Shown in pieces: positions 33,221 to 44,800 of a stretch of DNA of 64,000 nucleotides. Source of the stretch: CAYXZR01 sp964470025 (GTDB lineage Bacteria; Patescibacteriota; Patescibacteriia; Buchananbacterales; UBA6539); contig CAYXZR010000002.1 in assembly GCA_964470025.1 (NCBI GenBank), positions 1-64,000 on the forward strand, given 5' to 3'. How positions within the stretch are numbered: the stretch's first letter is position 1; each line of letters begins with the position of its first letter. The notes beneath the pieces are model-generated. The model saw only the letters and a list, made by a program, of their open reading frames with translations. It was not told where the DNA came from and did not search any database. The position numbers and the translations under genes were made by a program.

Positions 33221-34261
33221 TTACTTTTTAGTTTGATCTCCGTGCTTAAGCTCTTGCCAAACCTTCTTCTTAATCTCAGTAATCATTTTAGGATTTTCTT
33301 TCAAAAACGCCTTAGCATTTTCTCTACCAACTCCTAACTTTTCTTCTCCAAAAGAATACGTATTACCAGATTTTTCCACGATACCAACTTCGAGACCTAC
33401 ATCAAGCACGTCACCTGAAATTGAAATCCCTTCATTATACATGATATCAAACTCACATGTCTGAAATGGAGGAGCAACTTTATTTTTGACAACCTTTGTC
33501 TTAACGCGGTTACCAATAATTTTCTCACCCATCTTAATTTGTGCGGCACGTCGAACTTCAATACGAACTGAGGAATAAAATTTCAACGCATTACCACCAG
33601 GTGTTGTTTCTGGATTCCCGAAAAACACACCAATCTTGTGACGAATTTGATTAATGAAAATAACTATCGTATGACTCTTGGAGACAATCGATGCCAGCTT
33701 ACGAAGCGCTTGACTCATAAGTCGAGCCTGCAAACCAACATGATGATCTCCCATATTACCTTCGATCTCTGCCTTTGGAGTAAGTGCTGCCACAGAGTCA
33801 ACAACAATCACATTAACTCCTCCAGATCGCACAAGAGTCTCAACAATCTCAAGTGCCTGCTCACCTGTATCAGGTTGTGAAATTAGCAGATCTTTAATAT
33901 TTACACCAATCTTTCGAGCATAGTCAGGATCAAGTGCGTGCTCAGCATCAACAAATGCTGCTACGCCCCCCTTTTTCTGCACCTCAGCCACAATATGCTG
34001 TGCCAAAGTAGTCTTACCAGATGATTCCGGACCGTAAATCTCAATAATACGTCCATATGGAACTCCACCGACACCAAGTGCAACGTCTAATGACAAACAC
34101 CCAGTTGGCACTGATTCGACCTCCATCTTCTTGGCTTCGCCAAGCTTCATAATTGAGCCTTCACCAAACTTCTCCTTGATCTGATCGATTGCCTGCTGCG
34201 CTGCTGCAAAACGATCATTCCCCCCTGATGCGCTAGTTGATTTCTGATTACCTTTTGCCAT
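33221..34261 (-). CDS. recA: Recombinase RecA
   Basis: 346 aa. Walker A is GPESSGKTT, followed by AFVDAEHALDPDYARKIGV, VIVVDSVAALTPKAEIEGNMGD and INQIRHKIGVFFGNPETTPGG. It forms the DNA-strand exchange filament and induces LexA or other repressor cleavage where present. Length and motifs are standard. A nested hairpin AAGCAA..GTTGC..GCAAC..TTGCTT (34289-34319) lies between this gene and the RodZ-like gene and may mark a boundary. Confidence 0.98.
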   Translation of the reverse strand: MAKGNQKSTSASGGNDRFAAAQQAIDQIKEKFGEGSIMKLGEAKKMEVESVPTGCLSLDVALGVGGVPYGRIIEIYGPESSGKTTLAQHIVAEVQKKGGVAAFVDAEHALDPDYARKIGVNIKDLLISQPDTGEQALEIVETLVRSGGVNVIVVDSVAALTPKAEIEGNMGDHHVGLQARLMSQALRKLASIVSKSHTIVIFINQIRHKIGVFFGNPETTPGGNALKFYSSVRIEVRRAAQIKMGEKIIGNRVKTKVVKNKVAPPFQTCEFDIMYNEGISISGDVLDVGLEVGIVEKSGNTYSFGEEKLGVGRENAKAFLKENPKMITEIKKKVWQELKHGDQTKK

Positions 34262-34325
34262 AACAGAAATAAATTATGAATTAACTCAAGCAAATGGTTG
34301 CACTCATGCAACAGCTTGCTTCAGT

Positions 34326-35009
34326 TTACTCCTGAGTAACTACTACACGTCGATACTCAATCACCTGCTTTCCATGTTTTGATTCTGAAGAAATTTCTAT
34401 AACATTACTACCAGCATGCAATACTACTGACTCCTTAAACTCACCTGCCTCGTTAGTAAACACAACCTGACCATTAATTCGCACTTGAGCCTCTGGGTCA
34501 GTTTCACCGACAATCTCTACAATACCCTGACTAGTAACCATGTTTTGAGTTGGCCCTAAAATTTCCAATGTAGGTGGCTCTGCAATAGCTAGCACTCGAG
34601 TACCAAGATACCCAATACACACAAACGCCAGCGCAATGACAGCAAATGCACGAACAATTCGCGGAGTTACCAATAACTTACTCCACAAGACACGCTCCAC
34701 AGGCTTAGTAGATGGCAGTGTGTTATTTTCTCTCGTCTTTTTATATAGCTGCTGCTCACTCATATACTGCTCGATAATTCGCTCTGGCACCAATCCTAAA
34801 TACGAAGCATAGACGCGCAAAAAATTCTTTGTATACACCGTACCTGGAAGTCGGCAGTAGTTACCTTTTTCAATAGCCTCTAAATAATCTGCTGAGATAT
34901 TTGTGGCACGCGCTATCGCTGAAAGCTCAAGCTCCATTCCCTCTCGACGACGAGCTAAACGCTCACCTAAAGATGATGTTGTAGTAATTGTCTTAGATTG
35001 AAACATCAT
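34326..35009 (-). CDS. RodZ-like membrane protein with N-terminal helix-turn-helix
   Basis: 227 aa. The N-terminal HTH_25 domain is LGERLARRREGMELELSAIARATNISADYLEAIEKGNYCRLPGTVYTKNFLRVYA (about 13-70). One membrane helix at about 122-142 follows. A C-terminal Ig-like domain outside the cell has PTLEILGPTQNMVTSQGIVEIVGETDPEAQVRING. In rod-shaped bacteria RodZ ties MreB to the envelope; the family is broad. It overlaps the ftsK 3' region by a few bases' spacing, and both are probably one operon. Confidence 0.82.
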   Translation of the reverse strand: MMFQSKTITTTSSLGERLARRREGMELELSAIARATNISADYLEAIEKGNYCRLPGTVYTKNFLRVYASYLGLVPERIIEQYMSEQQLYKKTRENNTLPSTKPVERVLWSKLLVTPRIVRAFAVIALAFVCIGYLGTRVLAIAEPPTLEILGPTQNMVTSQGIVEIVGETDPEAQVRINGQVVFTNEAGEFKESVVLHAGSNVIEISSESKHGKQVIEYRRVVVTQE

Positions 35010-35012
35010 AAA

Positions 35013-37448
35013 TTAAAATCTTTGATCTTTCTCATCATCCTCATCAGAATCATCCTCGTCCTCATCTTCATAGTCAGAAGTATCTTCGTCTGAATCATCT
35101 TCTTCATAATCAGAGTCGTCATCCTCATCAGAATCATCCTCGTCCTCATCTTCATAGTCAGAAGTATCTTCGTCTGAATCATCTTCTTCATAATCAGAGT
35201 CGTCATCTGGTGCCTCCTCCTCTTGCTCTGCCTTCATACTATCACGCTCAAAAGCCTGCATCAAGATTTCACGGGGCTTTGCCCCCTCAGATGGCCCAAT
35301 ATAGCCCTGCTGCTCCAAAATATCGAGTATTCGGGCTGCTCGAGCGTACCCTACTCTCAGTCGACGCTGTAACAACGACGCAGAAGCCTTCTTGGCCTGT
35401 AATATGACTTCTTTTGCCTCTTCAAGCAATGGATCATCGTCATCACTATCTCCAGAGCCGCCTGCTCCACCAGAGCCTGCTTGCTTCTCGGTAATACCTT
35501 CAAGGTATTCTGGTTCAGCCTGCTTTTTAAGATAATCCGTAATTGATTTAATTTCATCATCGGATGCAAACGCGCCTTGGATACGCAATGGCTTACCTAA
35601 ATCTGCAGACATATACAACATGTCACCACGACCGAGTAACTTTTCAGCACCAGCCGTGTCTAAAATAGTTCGTGAGTCCACTAGTGAAGCTACAGAAAAA
35701 GCCACACGAGCAGGAACATTTGCTTTAATCAATCCAGTAATAACATCAACTGATGGTCGCTGTGTTGCAAGCACCAAGTGAATTCCAACCGCACGAGCCA
35801 TTTGTGCAATACGAATAATTGCTGCCTCAACTTCTGCTGAAGATGTAGCCATAAGGTCAGCCAACTCATCAATGATAAATACAATATATGGCAATGGTTC
35901 ACGAGCACCTTTGTTGTACGCTTCAATATTACGCTTATGAACTTTTGAAAGCATTTCAAAGCGGCGTTCCATTTCATTAATTGTCCAGCGCAAAGCATTG
36001 ATCGTTTTCTTTACATCCGTAATAACCGGTGTAAGCAAGTGTGGAATCTTATTATAAATTGGCAGCTCAACTCGCTTCGGATCAACCATAATAAACCGAA
36101 GATCCTGCGGACCGTTTTGGTAGAGAAGTGAAAGAATCAAAGAGTTAACAAACACGCTCTTACCTGATCCAGTAGAGCCCGCCACAAGCAAGTGAGGCAT
36201 CTTGGTCAAATCAGAAAGCACTGGCTTACCCATTACGTCTTTACCAAGTGAAATCAACATATTTGACTCTCGAGTCGAAAATGTCTTACTCACAATAATT
36301 TCTTTCAACGGCACCGTTGCCTTGGCAGTGTTTGGTACTTCCACACCAACCAATGAACGTCCAGGAATCGGAGCTTCAATTCGAATAGGATGCATCGCAA
36401 GTGCAAGTGCTAAGTTGTCAGTCAATGAAGTAATTCGAGAAAGCTTAATTCCTTCAGAAGGCTTAAGCGTGTACTGCGTAACAGTCGGACCAACCTGAGC
36501 GTCACCCATCTGCACTGGAATATTAAAATTCTCCAATGTCTTTTGAATCAATAGCTTATTAGCTTCTAAGTCTCCACCATCGGGCTTGCCTGTTCGTCCA
36601 GTAAGTAATGATGTAGGTAGGTCAATCTCTACTCCAGAAAAACTAGGAATTGCCTTTGCTGCTGCCGCGGCGCCACCGAGCTTGTGTGAATCAAAATCAA
36701 CTTCCTCTTCATCTTCTTCCACATCTTGCTCATCATCAACTTCCTCTTCATCTTCTTCCACATCTTGCTCATCATCAACTTCCTCTTCATCTTCTTCCGA
36801 TTCTTCCTCATCAAGTCCATGTTGACGACGGTAGGCTGCTTCCTTTTCATCTTGTAATCGCTGCACACGCTTACCAACCTTGGCATCTTTTCGTTGACCA
36901 AACCAAGACCTGATTCTAAACATAAATTCTGAAAGATCAGCAAAAGAAGTATTAAATAACAGCAAGACGCCAATCAAGCTTAAAGCAAATAAGAGTATCA
37001 CACCCGCCCAAATTCCAAGATATGTATAAAAAAGACCTGATAGCGCATATCCGATATATCCACCACCCAACCCCATTTGAGCAGCATCGAGAAGCACTTC
37101 AGGATACGCAATAATATGAATCAACCCAGTAAACCCGAAAACAAACACTATTAATCCAAGATAATTAGAAAAACGAAGCTCATATCGCTCACGTCGCATT
37201 AGCAAATAACCCACCACCATGAACAAGATAAATCCAAGCCATCGCAAAATTCCAAAAAGTAAAGTAAAAAAGCTATTAATATAGACTCCAACCGTTCCAG
37301 CCGCATCAAACAAGCTTAAAAAGCTTAGAATACCAAGTAAAATCAAAACAACGGCTGCTATACTCTGTTTAGTTTCAGCCGGGATATCAAATGTGGGGCG
37401 AGAAAACTCCCAATTTCCAAACCCTTTTTTACGCTTTTTCCGTGCCAT
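35013..37448 (-). CDS. ftsK: DNA translocase FtsK/SpoIIIE with acidic repeat tail
   Basis: 811 aa. Four to five membrane helices lie in residues 30-180. A highly acidic linker (EEDEEEVDDEQDV repeated) is followed by the motor domain with Walker A VAGSTGSGKSVFVNS and Walker B IVFIIDELADLM. The winged-helix gamma domain (SASLLQRRLRVGYARAARILDILEQQGYIGP) comes next. FtsK pumps DNA at the septum and activates XerCD. Unusually, about 65 more residues follow the gamma domain, almost all Asp, Glu, Ser and Tyr. They are coded by two perfect 84-bp repeats at 35035-35202. Confidence 0.95.
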   Translation of the reverse strand: MARKKRKKGFGNWEFSRPTFDIPAETKQSIAAVVLILLGILSFLSLFDAAGTVGVYINSFFTLLFGILRWLGFILFMVVGYLLMRRERYELRFSNYLGLIVFVFGFTGLIHIIAYPEVLLDAAQMGLGGGYIGYALSGLFYTYLGIWAGVILLFALSLIGVLLLFNTSFADLSEFMFRIRSWFGQRKDAKVGKRVQRLQDEKEAAYRRQHGLDEEESEEDEEEVDDEQDVEEDEEEVDDEQDVEEDEEEVDFDSHKLGGAAAAAKAIPSFSGVEIDLPTSLLTGRTGKPDGGDLEANKLLIQKTLENFNIPVQMGDAQVGPTVTQYTLKPSEGIKLSRITSLTDNLALALAMHPIRIEAPIPGRSLVGVEVPNTAKATVPLKEIIVSKTFSTRESNMLISLGKDVMGKPVLSDLTKMPHLLVAGSTGSGKSVFVNSLILSLLYQNGPQDLRFIMVDPKRVELPIYNKIPHLLTPVITDVKKTINALRWTINEMERRFEMLSKVHKRNIEAYNKGAREPLPYIVFIIDELADLMATSSAEVEAAIIRIAQMARAVGIHLVLATQRPSVDVITGLIKANVPARVAFSVASLVDSRTILDTAGAEKLLGRGDMLYMSADLGKPLRIQGAFASDDEIKSITDYLKKQAEPEYLEGITEKQAGSGGAGGSGDSDDDDPLLEEAKEVILQAKKASASLLQRRLRVGYARAARILDILEQQGYIGPSEGAKPREILMQAFERDSMKAEQEEEAPDDDSDYEEDDSDEDTSDYEDEDEDDSDEDDDSDYEEDDSDEDTSDYEDEDEDDSDEDDEKDQRF
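35035..35202 (-). repeat. Two perfect tandem 84-bp repeats in ftsK
   Basis: Copies at 35035-35118 and 35119-35202 are identical and encode 28 residues each of the acidic tail. Perfect identity implies very recent duplication or active expansion/contraction. Confidence 0.9.
36700..36795 (-). repeat. 39-bp repeats in the ftsK linker
   Basis: The DNA coding DDEQDVEEDEEEV occurs twice in full with a partial third copy. Confidence 0.8.
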
Positions 37449-37507
37449 AAGTCACGTTTAAGTATACCATATATGCCACAACCAAAAAAGCTAGAAAATG
37501 TGAATAT

Positions 37508-37543
37508 TTGACAAAGTAAGTAATTAAAAATATGCTTTATAAT
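37508..37543 (+). promoter_or_regulatory. Promoter of the intergenic RNA candidate
   Basis: TTGACA (37508-37513) is 17 bases before TATGCT (37531-37536). A perfect TATAAT also lies at 37538-37543. Both point rightwards into a region with no conventional gene. Confidence 0.5.
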
Positions 37544-37544
37544 A

Positions 37545-37779
37545 CAAGGTTTCCAGTGTAACTGAAGCCTCCCGCCCAGGTACGGCACCGCTTATACATG
37601 CACCCTACCTGACAAATAGTTGTCCACTGTCCCCTATGGTTGTGCAATCAACCACACGACAACTAGCAGCACCTTCCACCAAGCTCTCATGCTCTACAAA
37701 CTCTGACCGAAAGGAAGCCAATGAATCATCGCGTCGCAGCACCTCCTCCAACATCCTAGAGCATGAGAGCTCTTTTTTA
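37545..37779 (+). ncRNA. candidate structured RNA between ftsK and rpoC
   Basis: Three helical domains are visible. CAGGTA/TACCTG pairs at 37577-37582 with 37606-37611. AGTTGTC/GACAACT (37618-37624 with 37658-37664) encloses TGGTTG/CAACCA. A perfect 15-bp stem AGCTCTCATGCTCTA with its complement (37682-37696 with 37757-37771) has a 60-base loop and is followed by T6. The loop holds a ribosome-like AAGGAAG and a 12-codon ORF with three consecutive prolines (37721-37759). No gene follows on this strand; rpoC is antisense. The 389 bases 37449-37837 hold nothing else recognisable apart from the rpoC terminator. Confidence 0.55.
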
Positions 37780-37789
37780 TATCAAACAT

Positions 37790-37814
37790 AAAACCCCGTG
37801 TAAGACGGGGTTTT
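37790..37814 (-). terminator. Terminator of rpoC
   Basis: AAAACCCCGT/ACGGGGTTTT stem with T runs both ways. Confidence 0.85.
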
Positions 37815-37837
37815 ATAATTTACGTAGCTACAACTAT

Positions 37838-40800
37838 CTATTCTGCAGCCACTGCTGACTCTTCAGTTGTTGGAGTAGCCTCTGACTCTTCAGCCACTTC
37901 TTCAACAGTCGCTTCGACTTTTTTAGGTCGAGGAGGAAGTTTAATCATACTTTTATCAAGTCCAGTTCCGGCAGGAATCAATCGACCGATAATAACATTT
38001 TCTTTCAAGCCTTCAAGTCTATCGATTCTTCCTTCAATAGCTGCACTAATAAGTACTCGAGCAGTCTCTTGGAAAGAAGCCGCTGATAAGAAACTAGTAG
38101 TAGACAATGACACCTTAGTAATACCAAGTAGCAAGTCATCAACTTCTGCTGGCTTTTTACCGTCTGCTTCAAGAGCATCATTAATTCGGAGCAGCTCCAT
38201 TCTCTCAAGTCGTTCACCTGGCAATAAATCGCTATCACCTGATTCACGAACCATTACTCGTGAGAACATTTGTCGAGCGATCAACTCAATATGTCGATCA
38301 TTCAACTTCTGCCCTTGAGATGCATAGATGGTTTGAATTTCTTTTACCACATACTCTTGAACTGCTTCACGGCCCTTAAGCTTATGAAGTTGTCGTAAGT
38401 CATAACTACCATCAGTAAGCTGACTACCTTCAACTACCAAGTCACCATCAGCTACCTTGAGTGTATACTCAGGTGGAATCTGATATTCAAGCTTTTTATT
38501 ATCCATCGCGGTAACAATCACTTGATCTTCTTCAACAGTTACAACACCAGCTCGCTTCGCAACAACTTTCTCACCTGCACCATTCGTAAACAATACATCG
38601 CCCTTCTTTACCTTATCATCAGACTTAACTGAAACCTTAGGTTCCTTATCTGCCTTTTTCTTTCGTCCCTCAACATAAGGATAGCTATCATCTTCAGTAT
38701 CTTTGTAATTAATAGCAACATGAGTATATCGAATACCACTACGCTTTGTTGAATCAGGTTTTTCAATTGAAATTTTACCTGCAACATCAGCAAGGAAAGC
38801 CTTCATATTAGGAGTACGAGCTTCAAAAATTTCTTCCACTCGAGGTAGACCTTGGGTAATGTCAGAACCAGCCACACCACCCGTATGGAAGGTACGCATA
38901 GTCAACTGTGTACCTGGCTCACCAATACTCTGCGCAGCGATAATACCAACTGCAGTTCCATCATTAACTGGTTTATTGTAAGCCAAATCCCAACCATAAC
39001 ACTTCTTACATACACCAGTTCGAGACTCACAGGTCATCACAGATCGAACTGCAACTTCTGCAATCTCGACACCCTCAAGACTTCGGATAAGTTCATTATC
39101 AAGTAGCGTGTCTTTCTTAACCATAGCCTTCTTTGTAGCTACATCAATAATATCTGCTGCGATATAACGACCCTTAATACGATCTAGTAAGTTCAAGCCA
39201 ATTGCATCAGATTCTTTCTTTGTAATCGTAAGTGAGTTAGCAGTACCACAATCATCATGGCGGATAACAACATCCTGAGATACATCAATCAAACGTCGAG
39301 TTAGATATCCAGCATTTGCGGTACGTAGCGCGGTATCAGATAAACCTTTTCGAGCACCATGAGTAGAAATAAAGTACTCAAGTACGTCAAAACCTTTCTT
39401 AAAGTTACCTTTAACTGGAAGTTCGATAATTTCACCTGAAGGGTTGGTCACCAAACCTTTCATACCAACAATCTGAATCAACTGTGACCAACTACCTCGA
39501 GCACCAGATTCTACCATTGTATAAATTGGACCAAATGAATCCAAGCCAACTCGTGACTTTTGTACAATTTGATCCTTAACACGCATCCAAATCTCAATTA
39601 CCTTTGATCGGCGTTCTGAGTCAGTCAAAAGACCCATGTCGTATTGATTCTGCACCTCTTCTACATCCTTATCACCTTGAGCGATCAAATCATCACGCTC
39701 TGGAATAGCTGGAACGTCATCCATTCCCCATGAGTATCCAGATTGTGTAAGATATCGAAGTCCAAATACCTTAATCTTATCAAGTAATCGTGCTACATCT
39801 TCACTATTCTCTGATGTTTCAAATGCATCACTAATAATTGATCGAAGTTTCTTTGTATCTGTAACATCATTAATGTATTTGTAATCATCTGGAAGAACTT
39901 GATTGAAAAGAAGTCGTCCAGCTGAAGTGTTTACAAGTTTGCCTTTTTCATCATCAGAAAGCTTTGCATCGAGCCAAGCATCTGGGCGAACCAAAACACT
40001 GTCTTGTACTGGCAGTTTTCCAGACTGATAAGCAAAGAGTACTTCTTGAGGAGAGCTAAAAGCCTTCGGCTTTTCAATCTCTCGCTTGTTTGTCATGTAG
40101 TAACATCCCCATACCATATCCTTAGTTGGTTTTGCTACTGGGTCTCCAGTTGCTGGCTTAAGCAAGTTTCGTGATGCAAGCATCAAATTCTCTGTCTCCC
40201 ACTTCGCCTCTTCCGTAAGTGGCACGTGTACCGCCATCTGGTCACCGTCAAAGTCAGCGTTATACGCCTCACAAACCAAAGGATGAACCTGTACAGCTTT
40301 ACCTTCAATCAATGTTGGGTGAAATGCTTGGATACCAAGTCGGTGAAGTGTAGGGGCACGGTTAAGCATCACCGTAGCATGCTTTACAATATCTTCTAGA
40401 ATAGCCCACACCTCTTCTCGTCCGCTTTCGATAAACCGATTAGCACTTCGGACGTTGTGTACATATTCTTCTCGAATCAATCGACTAATAACAAAAGGCT
40501 TAAATAGCTCTAGTGCCATTTTCTTTGGAAGTCCACATTGGTCAAGTCGAAGCTTTGGACCAACCACGATCACAGAACGTCCAGACTAGTCAATACGTTT
40601 ACCAAGTAAGTTTTGACGGAAACGACCTTGCTTACCTTTCAAGATATCAGCAAGGGATTTCAACATTCGTCGTTGTCCAGTTGAAGCAACTACAGTCTTA
40701 CCATGTCGTGCAGAGTTATCAATCAATGCATCAACAGCTTCCTGCAACATACGTTTTTCATTTCGACTAATCACTTCTGGTGCATTAAGCTCAATCAACT

Positions 40801-41863
40801 GTTTCAAACGATTGTTTCGGTTGATAATTCGTCGATACAAGTCATTCAAATCAGAAGTAGCAAATCGCCCGCCATCAAGTGGCACCATCGGTCGAAGATC
40901 TGGTGGAATTACTGGTACTGTTGTAAGCACCATCCATTCAGGTCGTAGACCATTCTTATGCAAGTTCTCAAGTAATCGTAATCGCTTACGAAGCTTATCT
41001 TTCTGCGTACCAGATGCATCTTCAAGTGTCTGCCGCACTTCTGCTACTGCCTTTTCTAAATTCAATCCAATCAATAAGTCTCGAATCGCTTCAGCACCAA
41101 TACCTGCTTCAAAAATATGACCATACTTCAAAGAAAGATCTTGGTATGTTTGCTCTGAAATAATTTTCATCGGCTTAAGATCCTTAAGCTCCTGCTCAGC
41201 CTGCTTCATGATCTCCTCAAGCTCAGCCATTCGTTCATCCTTAAGCTTGTTAAGACGGATTGACTCGGTCTCAATCGCTTCAGCAACATCATCTGACTTC
41301 TTACCACCTTTATCCTGTGACAGCTTTGACTTGAATTGGTTTAGTTCTCGATCAACATCGCCATCAATCTTCTGTTTCTTTGATTTAAATTCTTGTCGAA
41401 TTTGTTCAAGTGTTTCTTTCTTAAGATCTTCATCAACTTCAGTAATAATAAAGCTTGCAAAGTAAATTACTTTTTCAAGTGCCTGTGGTGGCAGGTCAAG
41501 TGCCAAACCAATTCGAGATGGCACACCTCGCAAGAACCAAATGTGTGCACATGGTGCAGCAAGTTCAATATGACCCATTCGTTCACGTCGAACAATTGAT
41601 CGAGTCACTTCTACTCCACACTTGTCACATACAATTCCCTTATAGCGAATTTTTTTGTATTTACCACAATAACATTCCCAGTCTTTTGACGGACCAAAAA
41701 TTTTCTCACAGAAAAGTCCATCCTTTTCTGGTTTTTGAGTTCGATAGTTAACAGTCTCCGGCTTCACTACTTCACCATGTGACCAATCAAGAATCTGGTC
41801 AGGAGATGCAAGTGTTAAGCGAAGCGCATCAAAGTCAATTACCTTTTTTTCTTCATCGTACAT
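37838..41863 (-). CDS. rpoC: RNA polymerase beta' subunit, with one in-frame TAG
   Basis: 1342 codons starting MYDEEKKVIDFDALRLTLAS. The zinc-binding N-terminus CYCGKYKKIRYKGIVCDKCGVEV, the active-site NADFDGDQMAVHVPL and the trigger-loop region are present, as is the C-terminal HKLKGREAVQEYVV. In the conserved block KRxDYSGRSVIVVGP, the Tyr codon is TAG (40586-40588), splitting the frame in two at a site that is essentially invariant. TAG is used as a normal stop elsewhere here (glyA, ruvA). A one-base sequencing or assembly error is the likeliest cause. A real nonsense variant or suppression is possible. Follows rpoB in the usual order. Confidence 0.93.
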
Positions 41864-41885
41864 ATATCTATGCTAATAAAATGAA

Positions 41886-44800
41886 TTAATTTTGCGCTTC
41901 TGCTTCTGCAGACTCATCTGCAGTTGAAGCTGACTGATCTGCTGCATCGACCTCTTCTGCAACAGTTGGTCCACTTGGACCCATTTTCACTAGATCAACA
42001 TTCAATGCCAATCCGTTTAATTCTCGTAGTAACACATTAAATGACTCTGGAATATTCAATCGTCGAATCGGCTCACCTTTAATAATTGATTCATATGCCT
42101 TTGATCGTCCAGGAACATCATCAGATTTAATGGTAAGAATTTCTTGTAGCGCGTGAGCTGCACCATACGCTTCCAGTGCCCACACTTCCATTTCTCCAAA
42201 ACGCTGACCACCAAACTGCGCCTTACCACCAAGCGGCTGCTGGGTAATAAGTGAGTATGGACCAATTGATCGCTGGTGAATCTTATCTTCAACCATGTGG
42301 TTAAGTTTCAACATGTACACCTGTCCAACAGTTACTTGCTCATGGAATGCCTCACCAGTTCGTCCGTCAAACAAAGTCATCTTTCCGTTGGTATTGTAAC
42401 CAGCTTTTTCAAGCTCTTCCTTAATTGTCTTTTCAGAAATACCATTAAGTGGCGGGGTTGCTACTTTATATCCAAGCTTGCCCGCCGCAAGTCCTAAGTG
42501 AGTTTCAAGAATCTGTCCGAGGTTCATACGAGAAACCACACCAAGCGGAGAAAGTAAAATATCTACAGGAGTTCCATCTTCCATAAATGGCATTTCCTCA
42601 ACTGGCAATACAATTGATACCACGCCCTTATTTCCATGACGTCCAGCCATCTTGTCACCAACCTGAATCTTTCGAAGGTTAGCAATAGACACTTGAATCA
42701 TCTTGATAACACCAGATGAAAGCTTGTCACCATTTTCTCGAGAAAATACTTTTACATCTACTACCTTACCCTGCTCACCATGCTCAAGATATAGTGAACT
42801 ATCTCGAACATCTCGAGCCTTNNNNNNNNNNGCTCGAAGTAGCTTTTCTTCAGCTGACAATTCAGTTTCACCCTTTGGAGTAATTTTACCAACCAAGATA
42901 TCTCCTGATTTTACAAACGCTCCGATTCGAATGATTCCTTCAGCATCTAGATCTTTTAATTTCTCTTCACCAATATTTGGGATATCTGCTGTAATCACTT
43001 CTGGACCTAGCTTAGTGTCTCGCACCTCAACTTGATAATCTTCAATATAGATAGAAGTGTATCGATCATTATGTACTAATCGTTCAGAAATCACGATAGC
43101 ATCTTCAAAGTTATATCCTTCCCATGCCATGTACGCAACCAAAATATTTTGACCAAGCGCTAGCTCACCTTGATCAGTTGATTGTCCATCAGCCAATACA
43201 TCACCTTTCTTAACCTTTTGTCCTGGCAATGCGATAGGTCGTTGGTTAATACATGTTGATGCGTTTGATCGCACAAACTTATTAAGTCGATGAGATTCTA
43301 CAGTACCATCCTTATGAGTAACTTCAACTAGATTTGATTGTACTTTAGTTACTTCACCGTCTGCCTTAGCAATAGCAAGATGTCCTGAATCAAATGCGGC
43401 TTTTGCCTCGATTCCAGTACCAACAATCGGCGCATCAGGTGTAATACATGGTACTGCCTGACGTTGCATGTTTGATCCCATCAATGCTCGAACCGCGTCA
43501 TCGTGTTCGATAAATGGAATAATTGAAGTTGCAATACTAATAATTTGATTTGGAGCCACGTCCATATATTCGATATCTTCCACATCAGCAATTTCTGGCT
43601 CACCTTTTCGTCGTACCTCGGCACGTTCATTAATAATGTATCCTTCATCATCAATTGGAGTTGTAGCTGCAGTAGTAACTGCGTTGTTGCTACCAAATGC
43701 AGTAAGATATACGATATCATCAGTTACTTGCATCTTACCATTTGAAGCTTTCTTAACTTTTCGGTAAGGGGTTTCGATAAATCCGTACTCATTAATACGT
43801 GCGTAACATGCTAAGTGCCCAACCAAACCAATGTTTGGACCTTCAGGAGTCGCAATAGGACAAATACGTCCATAGTGAGTTGGGTGTACGTCTCGAACAT
43901 CAAATCCAGCACGTTCTCGAGAAAGACCACCAGGTCCCATTGCTGACAAACGACGCTTATGCTCGAGCTCTGACAATGGATTAATCTGGTCCATGAACTG
44001 CGACAACTGTGATGACATGAAAAATTCTTTCACTGAACCAATCACCGGTCGAGCGTTAATCAATCGATTAGGAGAAATTTCTGAGATATCAAGCGTACTC
44101 ATTCTGTCTTTAATAATACGCTCCATTCGCATCAAACCAATTCTAAACTTGTTCTGTACGAGCTCACCAATTGCACGAACACGTCGATTTCCAAGGTGAT
44201 CAATATCATCAGCATCTTTTTGTGAGATGTTCAATCGGATGATTTCCTTCACCACATTAATCAAGTCCTCTACTCGAAGTACACGATTTTCTTTACTAAT
44301 CTCTAAATCCTGATTAAAGCGTTGGTTAATCTTGTATCGTCCAACACGACCAAAGTCATATCGATCAAAATTGAAAAACATTGCATAGATCAAAGACTTT
44401 GCATTGTCAGCAGTAGCAAGATCACCTGGTCGGATACGCTTATACACTTCCTTCAAACCTTCAGCTTGATTATGTGAAGCATCCTTCATGATCGTTCCCT
44501 GAATAAAAGAAATTTCCGGGTGATTGTCGACATCCTCAAATGTCTTTACTAACTCTTCATCGTTTTCGATGCCAAACGCACGAAGCAATGACGTTACGGC
44601 AACCTTTCGCTTTCGATCAATTTTTACCCAAATAACTCCATTTGAGTCGGTTTCAAATTCCAACCACGAACCACGGTTTGGAATAATTTTAGCACCATAG
44701 TATCTACGTTCACCGTGAGTTTCTGAAGTGAAAAATACACCAGCAGAACGCAATAGCTGAGAAACAACAACTCGTTCGATACCATTAATAATAAATGTTC

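Noticed and set aside
37697..37756. SRP RNA (ffs) in the intergenic RNA loop
   Set aside because: GACCGAAAGGAAGC resembles the SRP tip, but the symmetric-loop bases and flanking helix do not match, so I call it only a structured RNA candidate.
40586..40588. UAG recoding to a sense codon
   Set aside because: TAG ends glyA, ruvA and the zinc-ribbon gene normally, so genome-wide reassignment is not supported by this window.
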